Assembly (NCBI GenBank): GCA_014192425.1
Contig: BJHK01000002.1
Location: 218,076 to 282,075 of the forward strand
Direction: 5' to 3'
From: Planctomycetia bacterium
GTDB lineage: Bacteria; Planctomycetota; Planctomycetia; Pirellulales; UBA1268
Length of the DNA: 64,000 bases
Position numbers and translations under genes: made by a program. Shown here in pieces: positions 9,115 through 16,803 of the stretch (the stretch's first letter is position 1; the number at the start of each line of letters is the position of its first letter). The notes under the pieces were generated by a model. That model was not told where the DNA came from. It was given only the letters and a program-made list of their open reading frames with translations, and searched no databases.

Positions 9115-11403
9115 ATGACCCGCGTTAAGCCACTCCCCGCGTTCCTGTTCATGCTCCTTGCCCCCCTCGCCGCCGTCCCGACCTGGGCCGACGGCCTGAT
9201 CGTCGTCGATCGGCCGCCGCCCGGTTTTCGCCCGCCGCCCCACGTGCCCCATGCCTTCGCGCCGCTCGAGGTCCGTCGTCACCAGGTGACGGCGACGATC
9301 GACGGCCAGGTGGCTACCACCGAGATCGACCAGGCGTTCTTCAATCCCAATGACCAGCGGCTCGAGGGCACCTACCTGTTCCCCGTGCCGCGGGGCGCGA
9401 AGATCGACACGTTCGCGATGGACATCGACGGCACGCTCACCGAGGCGGAGCTGCTCGACGCCGCCAAGGCGCGGAGCATCTACGAGGACATCGTCCGCCG
9501 CATGAAGGACCCGGCGCTCCTCGAATACGCCGGCCAGGACCTGTTCAAGGTGCGGATCTTCCCCCTCGAGCCGAAGAAGGAGAAGCGGGTGAAGCTGAAG
9601 TACACCCAGCTCCTCAGTGCCGACGGCGGCCTCGTCGAGTACCGCTATCCGCTCAACACCGAGAAGTTCTCGGCGCGGCCGCTCGACACGCTGTCGGTCA
9701 CGGTCCGGCTGGCGGCCTCCGGAAAGATCGGCACGATCCACTCCCCGAGCCACGAGGTCGAGGTGAAGCGGGACGGCGACCGCAAGGCGGTCGTCGGCTT
9801 CGAGGCCCGCGATGTCCGCCCGAACACCGATTTTTCCCTCTTCTTCGGCGTCGAGCCGGCCGACGATGTCGGGCTCGGCGCCCTCGTGCACCGTGCGGCA
9901 GGGGAGGACGAGGGGACGTTCGCCCTGTTCGCCTCCCCGGCCGCCTCGGCCAAGCCCGCGCTGCCCAAGGACATCGTCTTCGTGTTCGACACGTCGGGCT
10001 CGATGGCCGAGGGGGACAAGATCGGCCAGGCCCGCCGGGCGCTGGAGTTCTGCCTGCGGAACCTCGACCCGCGCGACCGGTTCGGGATCGTCCGCTTCGC
10101 CACCGAGGCCGAGCCCTTCGCCCCCGGGCTGCTGCCGGCCGACGACGCCTCCCGCGACAAGGCGATCGCCTTCGTGAAAGGCTTCAAGCCGATCGGCGGC
10201 ACGGCGATCGCCGACGCGCTCGCCGCCGGGCTGAAACTCGTCACGGCCGCCCCCGCGGGGGACGCGGCGGAACAGGCCCGGCCCTGCTTCGTCGTGTTCC
10301 TCACCGACGGCCTGCCGACGGTGGGCCAGACCGACGTGGCGAAGCTCGTCGCCGGCGTCACCGAGGCCGTGGGCAGGCGGACGATCCGCGTCTTCTGCCT
10401 CGGTGTCGGCACCGACGTCAACACGCACCTCCTCGACAGGATCGTGCACGCGACCCGCGCCGCCGGCCAGTACGTGCTCCCGGGCGAGGACCTGGAGCTC
10501 AAGCTGGCGAGCTTCTACGGCAAGATCGCCAGCCCGGTGCTCACGAACCTCGAGCTCACGGTCGAGGGGGACGTGCGGACCTCGAAACTCCACCCGGGGC
10601 CGCTCCCCGACCTCTTCAAGGGGGAGCAGCTCGTCGTCCTCGGCCGCTACACGGGGAGCGGGCGGGCCACGCTCACGCTCGCCGGCACGATGGCCGGGGA
10701 GCAACGCCGCTTCACGCTCAGCCGGTCGTTTCCCGAGCAGGACGGCGACCGCGAGTACCTGCCGCGGCTGTGGGCCGTCCGCCGCGTGGGCTACCTGCTC
10801 GACCAGATCCGTCTGCATGGCGAATCGACGGAACTCCGCGACGAGGCGGCGACGCTCGCCCGCCGGTACGGCATCGTCACGCCGTACACGTCGTGGCTGA
10901 TCCTCGAGGACGAGGGCCGCCGCAAGGTGGCGGCGGCGGACCGCACACTCCGCGAGTTCGACACGGACCCGCGGGCCCGCGCCGAGGCGAAGCGGATCTA
11001 CGCGGATGCCCAGGCCGAGGCGAGCGGCGCCGGCGCCGTCGGCGATGCCCAGGCATTCGACGCGCTCTCCCGGGCCGACAAGCCTTCGGCCCCGGCTGCC
11101 GCCAACGCCTTCACCTTCAAGGGGCAGGCCGGTCGCGAGGCCGGGGCGGCCGACGTCGTCGCCCGGGCGGTCGATCGGCAGCAGACCAACGCCATCGCCG
11201 GCCGGACGTTCTTCCAGAACGCCCAGCAATGGGTCGACGCCCGCGCGCAGGAGCGGCCGGACGCCCGGCGCGAGCGGGTGCCGTTCGGCTCCGACGCCTA
11301 CTTCGCCCTCCTCGACCGCGACCCGGCGGCTCCCCGCTGGCTGGCCCAGGGGCGGAACGTCGTCGTGCTGCTCGGTGACACGATCTACGAGGTGGTTGAC
11401 TGA
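9115..11403 (+). CDS. VIT and von Willebrand A domain exported protein
   Basis: A 762-residue exported protein built like bacterial inter-alpha-trypsin-inhibitor heavy-chain relatives. Order: signal peptide (about 1-24, ending TWA-DG), VIT domain (about 30-165, with AFFNPNDQRLEGTYLFPVP and the EDIVRRMKDPALLEY block), VWA domain (about 283-465) with the MIDAS motif DTSGSMAEG, then a C-terminal region including an Ala-rich stretch near 620-660. VWA domains bind ligands through a divalent metal, so an adhesive or sensing role outside the cytoplasm is plausible but unproven. Start ATG 9115. The next gene, another VWA protein, follows after 36 bases and is probably co-transcribed. Confidence 0.87.
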   Translation: MTRVKPLPAFLFMLLAPLAAVPTWADGLIVVDRPPPGFRPPPHVPHAFAPLEVRRHQVTATIDGQVATTEIDQAFFNPNDQRLEGTYLFPVPRGAKIDTFAMDIDGTLTEAELLDAAKARSIYEDIVRRMKDPALLEYAGQDLFKVRIFPLEPKKEKRVKLKYTQLLSADGGLVEYRYPLNTEKFSARPLDTLSVTVRLAASGKIGTIHSPSHEVEVKRDGDRKAVVGFEARDVRPNTDFSLFFGVEPADDVGLGALVHRAAGEDEGTFALFASPAASAKPALPKDIVFVFDTSGSMAEGDKIGQARRALEFCLRNLDPRDRFGIVRFATEAEPFAPGLLPADDASRDKAIAFVKGFKPIGGTAIADALAAGLKLVTAAPAGDAAEQARPCFVVFLTDGLPTVGQTDVAKLVAGVTEAVGRRTIRVFCLGVGTDVNTHLLDRIVHATRAAGQYVLPGEDLELKLASFYGKIASPVLTNLELTVEGDVRTSKLHPGPLPDLFKGEQLVVLGRYTGSGRATLTLAGTMAGEQRRFTLSRSFPEQDGDREYLPRLWAVRRVGYLLDQIRLHGESTELRDEAATLARRYGIVTPYTSWLILEDEGRRKVAAADRTLREFDTDPRARAEAKRIYADAQAEASGAGAVGDAQAFDALSRADKPSAPAAANAFTFKGQAGREAGAADVVARAVDRQQTNAIAGRTFFQNAQQWVDARAQERPDARRERVPFGSDAYFALLDRDPAAPRWLAQGRNVVVLLGDTIYEVVD

Positions 11404-11439
11404 TCTTCCCGTGCCCGCTTTCCCCCGAGGAGATTCGCC

Positions 11440-12570
11440 ATGAAACGGCTCCTGTCACTCGTCTGTTGCTTGGTGCTCGTCGCTTCCGCCGGCGCTGCCG
11501 ACTCCGTTGAACGACCCGCCGCCCCGCGCATGCCGCGGATCGAGGTCTGCTTCGTCCTCGACACGACCGGCTCGATGTCGGGCCTCATCGAGGGGGCAAA
11601 GGAAAAAATCTGGGCGATCGCCAACGAGATGATCGCGGCCAAGCCGACGCCGGAACTGCGGCTGGCGCTCGTCGGCTACCGCGACCGTGGCGATGAGTAC
11701 GTGACGCGGGTCACCGACCTGACGGACGACATCGACGCGATCCACGCCCAGTTGCTGAAGTTCAGCGCCGGCGGCGGCGGCGACGGCCCCGAGTCGGTCA
11801 ACCAGGCGCTCCACGAGGCGGTGACGAAGATCGGCTGGAGCGACGACCGCGACGTGCTCAAGATCGTGTTCTTGGTCGGCGACGCCCCGCCGCACATGGA
11901 CTACGAGCAGGACGTCCGCTATCCCGAGGTCTGCCAGGCGGCCGTGAAGCGTGACCTGGTGATCAACGCCGTGCAGTGCGGCCAGCAGGCCGACACGACC
12001 CGCGTCTGGCAGGAGATCGCGAAGCTCGCGGAGGGGAAGTACATCCCCCTCGTGCAGACCGGCGGCATGGTGCAGATCGCCGCCCCGCAGGATGATGCGA
12101 TCGCGGAAATCAACCGCGAGATCGGCGGCACGCTCATCGCCTATGGCGATGCGGCCAAACGCAAGGGGGTGCATGACAAGCAGCGGGCCGCCGAGGCGGC
12201 CGCCCCCGCCGCCGCTGCCGACAGGCTGGCCTTCAATGCCAGCACCGGTCGGGCGGTGCAGGGGGGTGGCGAACTCCTCGACGCACTCGACCGCGGCGAG
12301 GTCGATCTCGCCACCCTGCCGGCCGATGTGCTGCCGGAGGAACTGCGCGGCTTGTCGCAGGAGGAGCGTGAGGCCCGCGTCGCCGCCACGCGCGAGAATC
12401 GCAAGAAGCTCCAGACGCGGCTCGACAAGTTGCTCGCCGCGCGGGCCGAGCATGTGGCCGCCGAGCGCCGCCGGCTGGCGGCGGACGGCAAGGCCGACGC
12501 CTTCGACGCGGAGGTGGCGAAGACCGTCCGCGACCAGGCCGGCCGCAAGGGGATCGACTATGCCCGCTGA
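11440..12570 (+). CDS. Exported von Willebrand A domain protein
   Basis: A 376-residue protein with a signal peptide (MKRLLSLVCCLVLVASAGA) and an N-terminal VWA domain (about residues 32-235). The MIDAS sequence is DTTGSMSG, followed by GYRDRGDEYVTRVTDLTDD and FLVGDAPPHMDYEQD, a form seen in small bacterial VWA proteins. The C-terminal 120 residues are charged and predicted helical (EERE, RENRKKLQTRLDKLLAARAE). Start ATG 11440 follows GAGGAG (11427-11432). It lies 36 bases after the VIT/VWA gene and probably belongs to the same transcript. The mobile-element block begins 25 bases after its stop. Confidence 0.85.
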   Translation: MKRLLSLVCCLVLVASAGAADSVERPAAPRMPRIEVCFVLDTTGSMSGLIEGAKEKIWAIANEMIAAKPTPELRLALVGYRDRGDEYVTRVTDLTDDIDAIHAQLLKFSAGGGGDGPESVNQALHEAVTKIGWSDDRDVLKIVFLVGDAPPHMDYEQDVRYPEVCQAAVKRDLVINAVQCGQQADTTRVWQEIAKLAEGKYIPLVQTGGMVQIAAPQDDAIAEINREIGGTLIAYGDAAKRKGVHDKQRAAEAAAPAAAADRLAFNASTGRAVQGGGELLDALDRGEVDLATLPADVLPEELRGLSQEEREARVAATRENRKKLQTRLDKLLAARAEHVAAERRRLAADGKADAFDAEVAKTVRDQAGRKGIDYAR

Positions 12571-12602
12571 GACGCGGGCCGCGGCCCTCGCGAAAGAGAT
12601 CC

Positions 12603-12658
12603 GGTCCATCCGGGGTCTTCATGGGTAGAGCCGTAATCCGCCGCAGTAGAAGTAGGTT
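12603..12658 (-). mobile_element. Remnant of an ISL3-family insertion sequence (3' end only)
   Basis: These 56 bases match 15707-15762 with very few differences and, read on the minus strand, encode the transposase tail YFYCGGLRLYP-stop plus the terminal inverted repeat beginning ggtccatc. The rest of this copy is missing; another IS begins directly at 12659. Confidence 0.75.
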
Positions 12659-12918
12659 CCTCAGCAGACTCTGTGGGTAAAAACGCTTCCTGAATAGGCC
12701 TCGGCGTTGTGGGTCCGAGTTGCGTGCCGCAACGACGCATGCGTTGGCCGTGGCGATCCTCCGGTTGCAGAGTCACGCGATCGCTGGCGCGAGATCGGCC
12801 CCCGCGTGGCGGTCTCGGCGACTTGATGCGGTCCGCCGGTTCGCGGCACAGGCCAGCGTGCGGCGGCGTTCCGCCGCCTGGAAGCACCGCCCTGCCGGGC
12901 GGGCCATGCGGGAAAGGA

Positions 12919-12991
12919 GCATCCTGCGGCGCTTTTCGGTAGAAGATGCGGTTGCTTGGTCCTCGTCTCAACCGGAGCCACCGCAGGATGC
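12919..12991 (+). promoter_or_regulatory. Inverted repeat that can sequester the transposase start codon
   Basis: gcatcctgcgg at 12919-12929 is perfectly complementary to ccgcaggatgc at 12981-12991, and the latter contains the transposase ATG (12988-12990) and its only Shine-Dalgarno-like bases. In RNA an 11-bp stem with a 51-base loop would hide the start. Such fold-back control is known for other insertion sequences (IS10, IS50) as protection against read-through transcription; its operation here is inference. Confidence 0.45.
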
Positions 12992-13884
12992 ACCTCAAGA
13001 GTGTTCTCAATCGCGTCGAGCCGCTCAAGTCCTTCGTCTACAAAGAGCAGAGGCTGGTCGAAGTCGCGGGGCAGCAGCCCTTTCCGGAAGTGGACATCGA
13101 GGCCATCGGTGTGGACGAGATCCAGTGGCGCAGGGGCCACACGTATCTCACGCTCGTCTACCAGATCAGCGGCGTCAAGCGACTGCTCTGGGTGTCTCAC
13201 GAACGTACCGAGCAGAGCCTGCGAAGATTCCTCGACGTGCTCACCAACGACGTTCGCAAGGGGATTCGTTTCGTGTGCAGTGACATGTGGAAGCCGTACC
13301 TCAATGTGATCGCGGAACAGGTTCCCCACGCCCTGCACGTGCTCGACCACTTCCACATCATGAAGAACATGAACGTGGCGATTGACGAGGTACGCCGGCA
13401 GGAGGTCGCCCAGTTGCGCCGCGACGGGTACGAGCCGGCGCTCACGAAGTCCCGCTGGTGCCTGCTCAAGCGTCCGGAGAACCTGACGGACAACCAGGCC
13501 ACGAGGCGTGCCGAGTTGCTGGAATACAACCTCAAGAGCGTCCGGGCCCACCTGCTCCGCGAGGAGTTCCAGCGGTTCTGGGGATACGCGACCCCGGCAT
13601 GGACAGGGAAGTTCCTCGAGTCGTGGTGCACCCGAGCTCTCCGCAGTCGGCTTGCGCCGATGAAGAAAGTCGTCAGGAGCCTGCGGCGTCACCGGCCGCT
13701 GATCCTCAACTCGATCCTCGCCTTGGGCGGCATCTCGGCGGTTGTCGTCGAAGGATTCAATGGCAAAGCGGAACTGACCACCAGCAAAGCGCATGGATTC
13801 CGAACGCCACAAGGCATCGAATTCGCGCTGTTTCATGTGATGGGGAACTCACCCGAGCCTGAATTCACCCACAGATTCTGCTGA
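12988..13884 (+). pseudogene. ISL3-family transposase lacking its DNA-binding region
   Basis: The 298-residue frame starts MHLKSVLNRVEPLKSFVY, the usual beginning of this ISL3 subgroup, then passes at about residue 35 (EVDIEAIGVDEIQW) directly into the catalytic core. From knowledge of the family, full proteins are about 400 residues and have a Cys-rich zinc finger and helix-turn-helix region between these blocks; no CxxC pair is present here. The DDE core looks intact: IGVDEIQW, FVCSDMWKPYL and VVEGFNGK supply the acidic residues, and the C-terminus PEPEFTHRFC is complete. It could still cut if supplied with DNA recognition, but is most likely inactive. Confidence 0.75.
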
Positions 13885-14014
13885 GGAGGCTCGTTTGATT
13901 CGGCTTTCTGGTTTCCAAATGGGTTGACTCATTTCAGTTCGACACGCACTTCGTGGATCGTGCCGGTGACGGCCGCCGCCCTCACGGACGGCGGCCAAAA
14001 AATGCAATCGCTGA

Positions 14015-15619
14015 TTAGTGGCCGCCCATGGTGGCCTGGATCTTCTTCTGGATTCCTTCCAGATTGAAGGAACCGGGCTTCTGGCTGGGCGGATACTCCT
14101 TCATGGTCATGAGGAACTGTCCGGCAACTCGCTGCATCGGTGCGAGGATGAAGACGCGGTCGAGGAACCAGTCGTTGTAGGTGTTCGAGTTGTGCTGGGC
14201 CTTCTCATACGGATCGCGGCGGAGGTTGAAGAGCAGCGGCACGCGGAGTTCGGTGAAGGGCTCGCGCCAGACTTCGAAGGCTTGGCCGCGGTTTTCAAGG
14301 AAGACGGCTTTCCAGTCCTCGTAACGCATGGCGACGATCTGGCCGTCATCATTCACATATATGAAATTCTTACGCGCCGACTCCTTGGCCTTGGCACTGA
14401 TGTAGTCGAGCTGGTTGGCCCCGTCAATGAAATTCTTGTAAGTGCGGCCGTTGAGTTCAACGCCTTTTTTCAACTGCTCCACGATCTCCGTGTTGCCACC
14501 GGCGGCAGCGAAGGTGGGCAGCCAGTCTTCATGGGAAACGATGCCGTTGAGAACCTTGCCAGCGGGAAAATGGCCAGACCACTTGATGAAACAGGGAACG
14601 CGGTAGGCACCTTCCCAGTTCGAGTTCTTCTCGCTGCGGAAGGGAGTGGTTCCGGCGTCGGGCCAGGTGTTGTAGTGCGGGCCATTGTCAGTGGAGTATT
14701 GGACGATGGTGTTGTCCGCGATGCCGAGGTCGTCAATGAGCTTGAGGAGTTCGCCCACTTGCAGGTCGTGCTCGATCATGCCGTCGGTGTATTCGTCGTT
14801 ACCCTTGTGGCGGTGCTCCGCCTTGACGTGGGTGCGAAAGTGCATGCGGGTGCCGTTCCACCAGCAGAAGAACGGTTTGCCCTCCTTGTTCATGCGGGTG
14901 ATGAAATCCTTGGCAGCGGCGACGGTTTCCTCGTCAATAGTCTCCATGCGCTTCTTGGTTAGCGGGCCGGTGTCCTTGATAGTCTGGCCGCCCTTGCCGT
15001 CGGACTTGCAATGCAGGACGCCGCGTGGGCCGAACACCTCGCGGAAGGTCTTGCCACCGGGCAACACCTTGTCGCCGGGATAGTCCTCGTTTTCCGGCTC
15101 CTCCTCGGCGTTGAGGTGATAGAGATTGCCAAGGAACTCGTCGAAGCCGTGCATGGTGGGCAGGTGTTCGTCGCGGTCGCCCTGGTGGTTCTTGCCGAAC
15201 TGACCGGTGGTGTAGCCGAGGCTTTTCATAACGGTGGCCATCGTGACGTCGGTCTTCTGCCAGCCTTCAGGTGCGCCGGGGATGCCGACCTTGGTCATGC
15301 CGGTACGAACGGGGCAGGAGCCGTTAATGAACGCAGCGCGGCCGGCGGTACAGCTCTGTTGGCCGTAATAATCGGTGAAGAAGACACCCTCTTTGGCGAT
15401 ACGGTCGATGTTGGGCGTCTGATACCCCATCATGCCGCGGTTGTAGTAGCTGATGTTCCCAGTGCCGATGTCATCACCCCAAATGACGAGGATGTTTGGC
15501 TTCTTCTGTTGAGCCTCAGCGACGCTGGAGTTCAACCCTCCAAACACCAGAAGTGCTAAGAGCACTGCGCTGCAAGCCAGTGGTGGCCGACGAAAGACTG
15601 TGGCAATCGATGGTTTCAT
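14015..15619 (-). CDS. Arylsulfatase (type I sulfatase, formylglycine enzyme), exported
   Basis: A 534-residue sulfatase that hydrolyses sulfate esters, probably from algal or other polysaccharides in the periplasm or outside. Seen: signal peptide (residues 1 to about 36, ending AEA-QQ), metal-binding VIWGDDIGTG, the sulfatase signature CTAGRAAFINGSCPVRTG with the Cys that matures to formylglycine, GKNHQGDRDE, and TDNGPHYNTWPDAGTTPF carrying the second metal-binding D-N pair. The C-terminal subdomain is complete. No sulfatase-maturing enzyme is encoded in this window. Lower G+C than its neighbours and placement between degraded insertion sequences suggest acquisition by transfer. The exact substrate is unknown. 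Confidence 0.9.
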   Translation of the reverse strand: MKPSIATVFRRPPLACSAVLLALLVFGGLNSSVAEAQQKKPNILVIWGDDIGTGNISYYNRGMMGYQTPNIDRIAKEGVFFTDYYGQQSCTAGRAAFINGSCPVRTGMTKVGIPGAPEGWQKTDVTMATVMKSLGYTTGQFGKNHQGDRDEHLPTMHGFDEFLGNLYHLNAEEEPENEDYPGDKVLPGGKTFREVFGPRGVLHCKSDGKGGQTIKDTGPLTKKRMETIDEETVAAAKDFITRMNKEGKPFFCWWNGTRMHFRTHVKAEHRHKGNDEYTDGMIEHDLQVGELLKLIDDLGIADNTIVQYSTDNGPHYNTWPDAGTTPFRSEKNSNWEGAYRVPCFIKWSGHFPAGKVLNGIVSHEDWLPTFAAAGGNTEIVEQLKKGVELNGRTYKNFIDGANQLDYISAKAKESARKNFIYVNDDGQIVAMRYEDWKAVFLENRGQAFEVWREPFTELRVPLLFNLRRDPYEKAQHNSNTYNDWFLDRVFILAPMQRVAGQFLMTMKEYPPSQKPGSFNLEGIQKKIQATMGGH

Positions 15620-15706
15620 GATGCATTTCCCAGAAGAAGTTTTCCAATCCGCGCAAAAACGGCGCGATCAACAGCCGAGCAACCTGCTCTATCCTAGCAA
15701 ATATCC

Positions 15707-16735
15707 GGTCCATCCGGGGTCTTCATGGGTAGAGCCGTACTCCGCCGCAGTAGAAGTAGATCACGTCCTTGAAGTTTCCGACGTTCCGGTAGCCGCCGGC
15801 CCGGCGTTTGGGATGGACGTTCTCCTTGGAGGAGATCCACAGGTACTTCGTGCCCTTGGGGCGGTCGTCGTCCTCGGCCGTCAGCAGCCGATTCTCACGG
15901 CGGCGCACGACGTCTACAGCTTCGGTCATGTGCTGCATGACATGGAAGCGGTCGAAGACGATCTTGGAGGAAGCCAGGGGAACGGCTTTGAGAGTGGCTT
16001 GGACGTAGGGCTCCCACATGTCCATCGCCACTGCCCCGATGCCCGCGAGCTGCCCCGGGGTGCGGGACTCGTAGAATGCGGCCAGACTCGCCTTTCCCCG
16101 GCCTTCCGCGACGAACTCGACGGTGCCGCGGTCAACGTCGTTGACGATGGTCAGGTAACGATGGCCCTTGCGGAATGCCTTCTCGTCGATGCCGATACGG
16201 GCGATCGTGTCGGCCTCCTTGCGGGCCAACCCGCGGTCAACAGCGCGCTCCAAGACGTGCCATGCCTGATCCCAGGAGATGCCCACGAGGGTGCAGGCTC
16301 CCTTTACGGTCTGGCAGGCCTGGAGGACGTCGATCACGAACCGCTCCATGAACAGAGTGAAGCGGCCGTGGGGCTCCGCCCACGGAACCTTGACCTGCAT
16401 CACTCCGTGCTCGGGGCACTCGACCCGCGGGACCCGGGCATGGACCAGCGTGTGGAACTGGCAGGTGTTGAGATGCCGCCATCACCGCTCGGGTGCATGG
16501 TCGTAGCAGGCCAACTCACGGCTACAATGTGGCCCGTTCCAGCGGCAGCCTTCGGGATGCTCGACGTGGACGTGGATCTCGGTCGACTCGACATCGAGCC
16601 TCACGTCCGTCACCTTCCAAGGAGTGGTCAAGCCAAGAACCTGCTGATAGAGCTCCGTGTCGAACATGCGCCTTGCCTCCAGGGGAAAGACGGATTCTCC
16701 ACTATGGAGCTACCCACACAATACTCCGATGGACC
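15707..16735 (-). mobile_element. ISL3-family insertion sequence with damaged transposase
   Basis: Ends are imperfect inverted repeats: ggtccatccggggtcttcat... from 15707 against the complement of bases ending 16735, about 20 of the first 30 matching, including ggtccatc and gggtag blocks. Length is 1029 bases, short for the family because of an internal deletion in the transposase. The immediate left octamer aaatatcc and right octamer agaaatcc match only 6/8, whereas the octamer outside the remnant at 12595 matches the right one 7/8. Confidence 0.75.
15723..16667 (-). pseudogene. ISL3-family transposase with an in-frame stop and an internal deletion
   Basis: Reading left from ATG 16667, the frame gives the N-terminal zinc-finger region (MFDTELYQQVLGL..., CYDHAPER) and then TGA at 16484-16482 where the family has Arg. 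The same frame continues WRHLNTCQFHTLVHARVPRV, CPEHGV, VPWAEPHGRFT and the catalytic block IGIDEKAFRKGHRYLTIV. After KYLWISSKENVHPKRR it jumps to NVGNFKDVIYFYCGGVRLYP-stop, whereas family members have about 60-70 residues more here, including the last catalytic Glu. Two independent lesions mark it as dead. Confidence 0.78.
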
Positions 16736-16803
16736 AGAAATCCTTCTATACTACCGTCATGTCGGCTGACTGCGGCCGCAGCGAACGGAGTAGTCATCAG
16801 GTC

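Larger units (their letters stand above)
12659..13886 (+). mobile_element. ISL3-family insertion sequence, internally deleted
   Basis: The ends form an inverted repeat: cctcagcagactctgtgggt at 12659-12678 against the complement of 13867-13886, 19 of 20 bases matching. The element is 1228 bases long and holds one transposase gene reading rightwards. The flanking octamers agtaggtt (12651-12658) and aggctcgt (13887-13894) do not match, so no target duplication survives; adjacent sequence has probably been lost. The first 330 bases before the transposase contain several short hairpins and no convincing gene. Confidence 0.8.
12595..16743. mobile_element. Degraded ISL3-type composite carrying an arylsulfatase
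   Basis: The block starts with a 56-base remnant identical in type and orientation to the inner end of a longer insertion sequence at 15707-16735, so the two copies are direct repeats around the sulfatase. The bases outside both ends are agagatcc (12595-12602) and agaaatcc (16736-16743), an 8-base pair matching 7/8, which is the duplication length expected for ISL3 elements. A second, unrelated ISL3 element (12659-13886) sits against the left remnant and has presumably replaced its missing part. Cargo base composition differs from the flanks (sampled bases 14341-14460 are 50 percent G+C; 17401-17460 are 85 percent). That this moved as one unit is inference. Confidence 0.55.

Noticed and set aside
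12709..12985. Short open frames in the left part of the plus-strand IS as passenger genes
   Set aside because: Overlapping frames of shadow composition with no ribosome site; hairpins explain the sequence better.
13971..14002. Hairpin ggccgccg...cggcggcc followed by six A as a terminator
   Set aside because: The A run lies after the stem on the plus strand, where no gene ends; for the leftward sulfatase the T run would precede the stem. Not an intrinsic terminator in either direction.
16700..16760. Hybrid promoter formed by the IS end and the TATACT box
   Set aside because: No TTG-like hexamer occurs 16-18 bases before TATACT inside the IS end.
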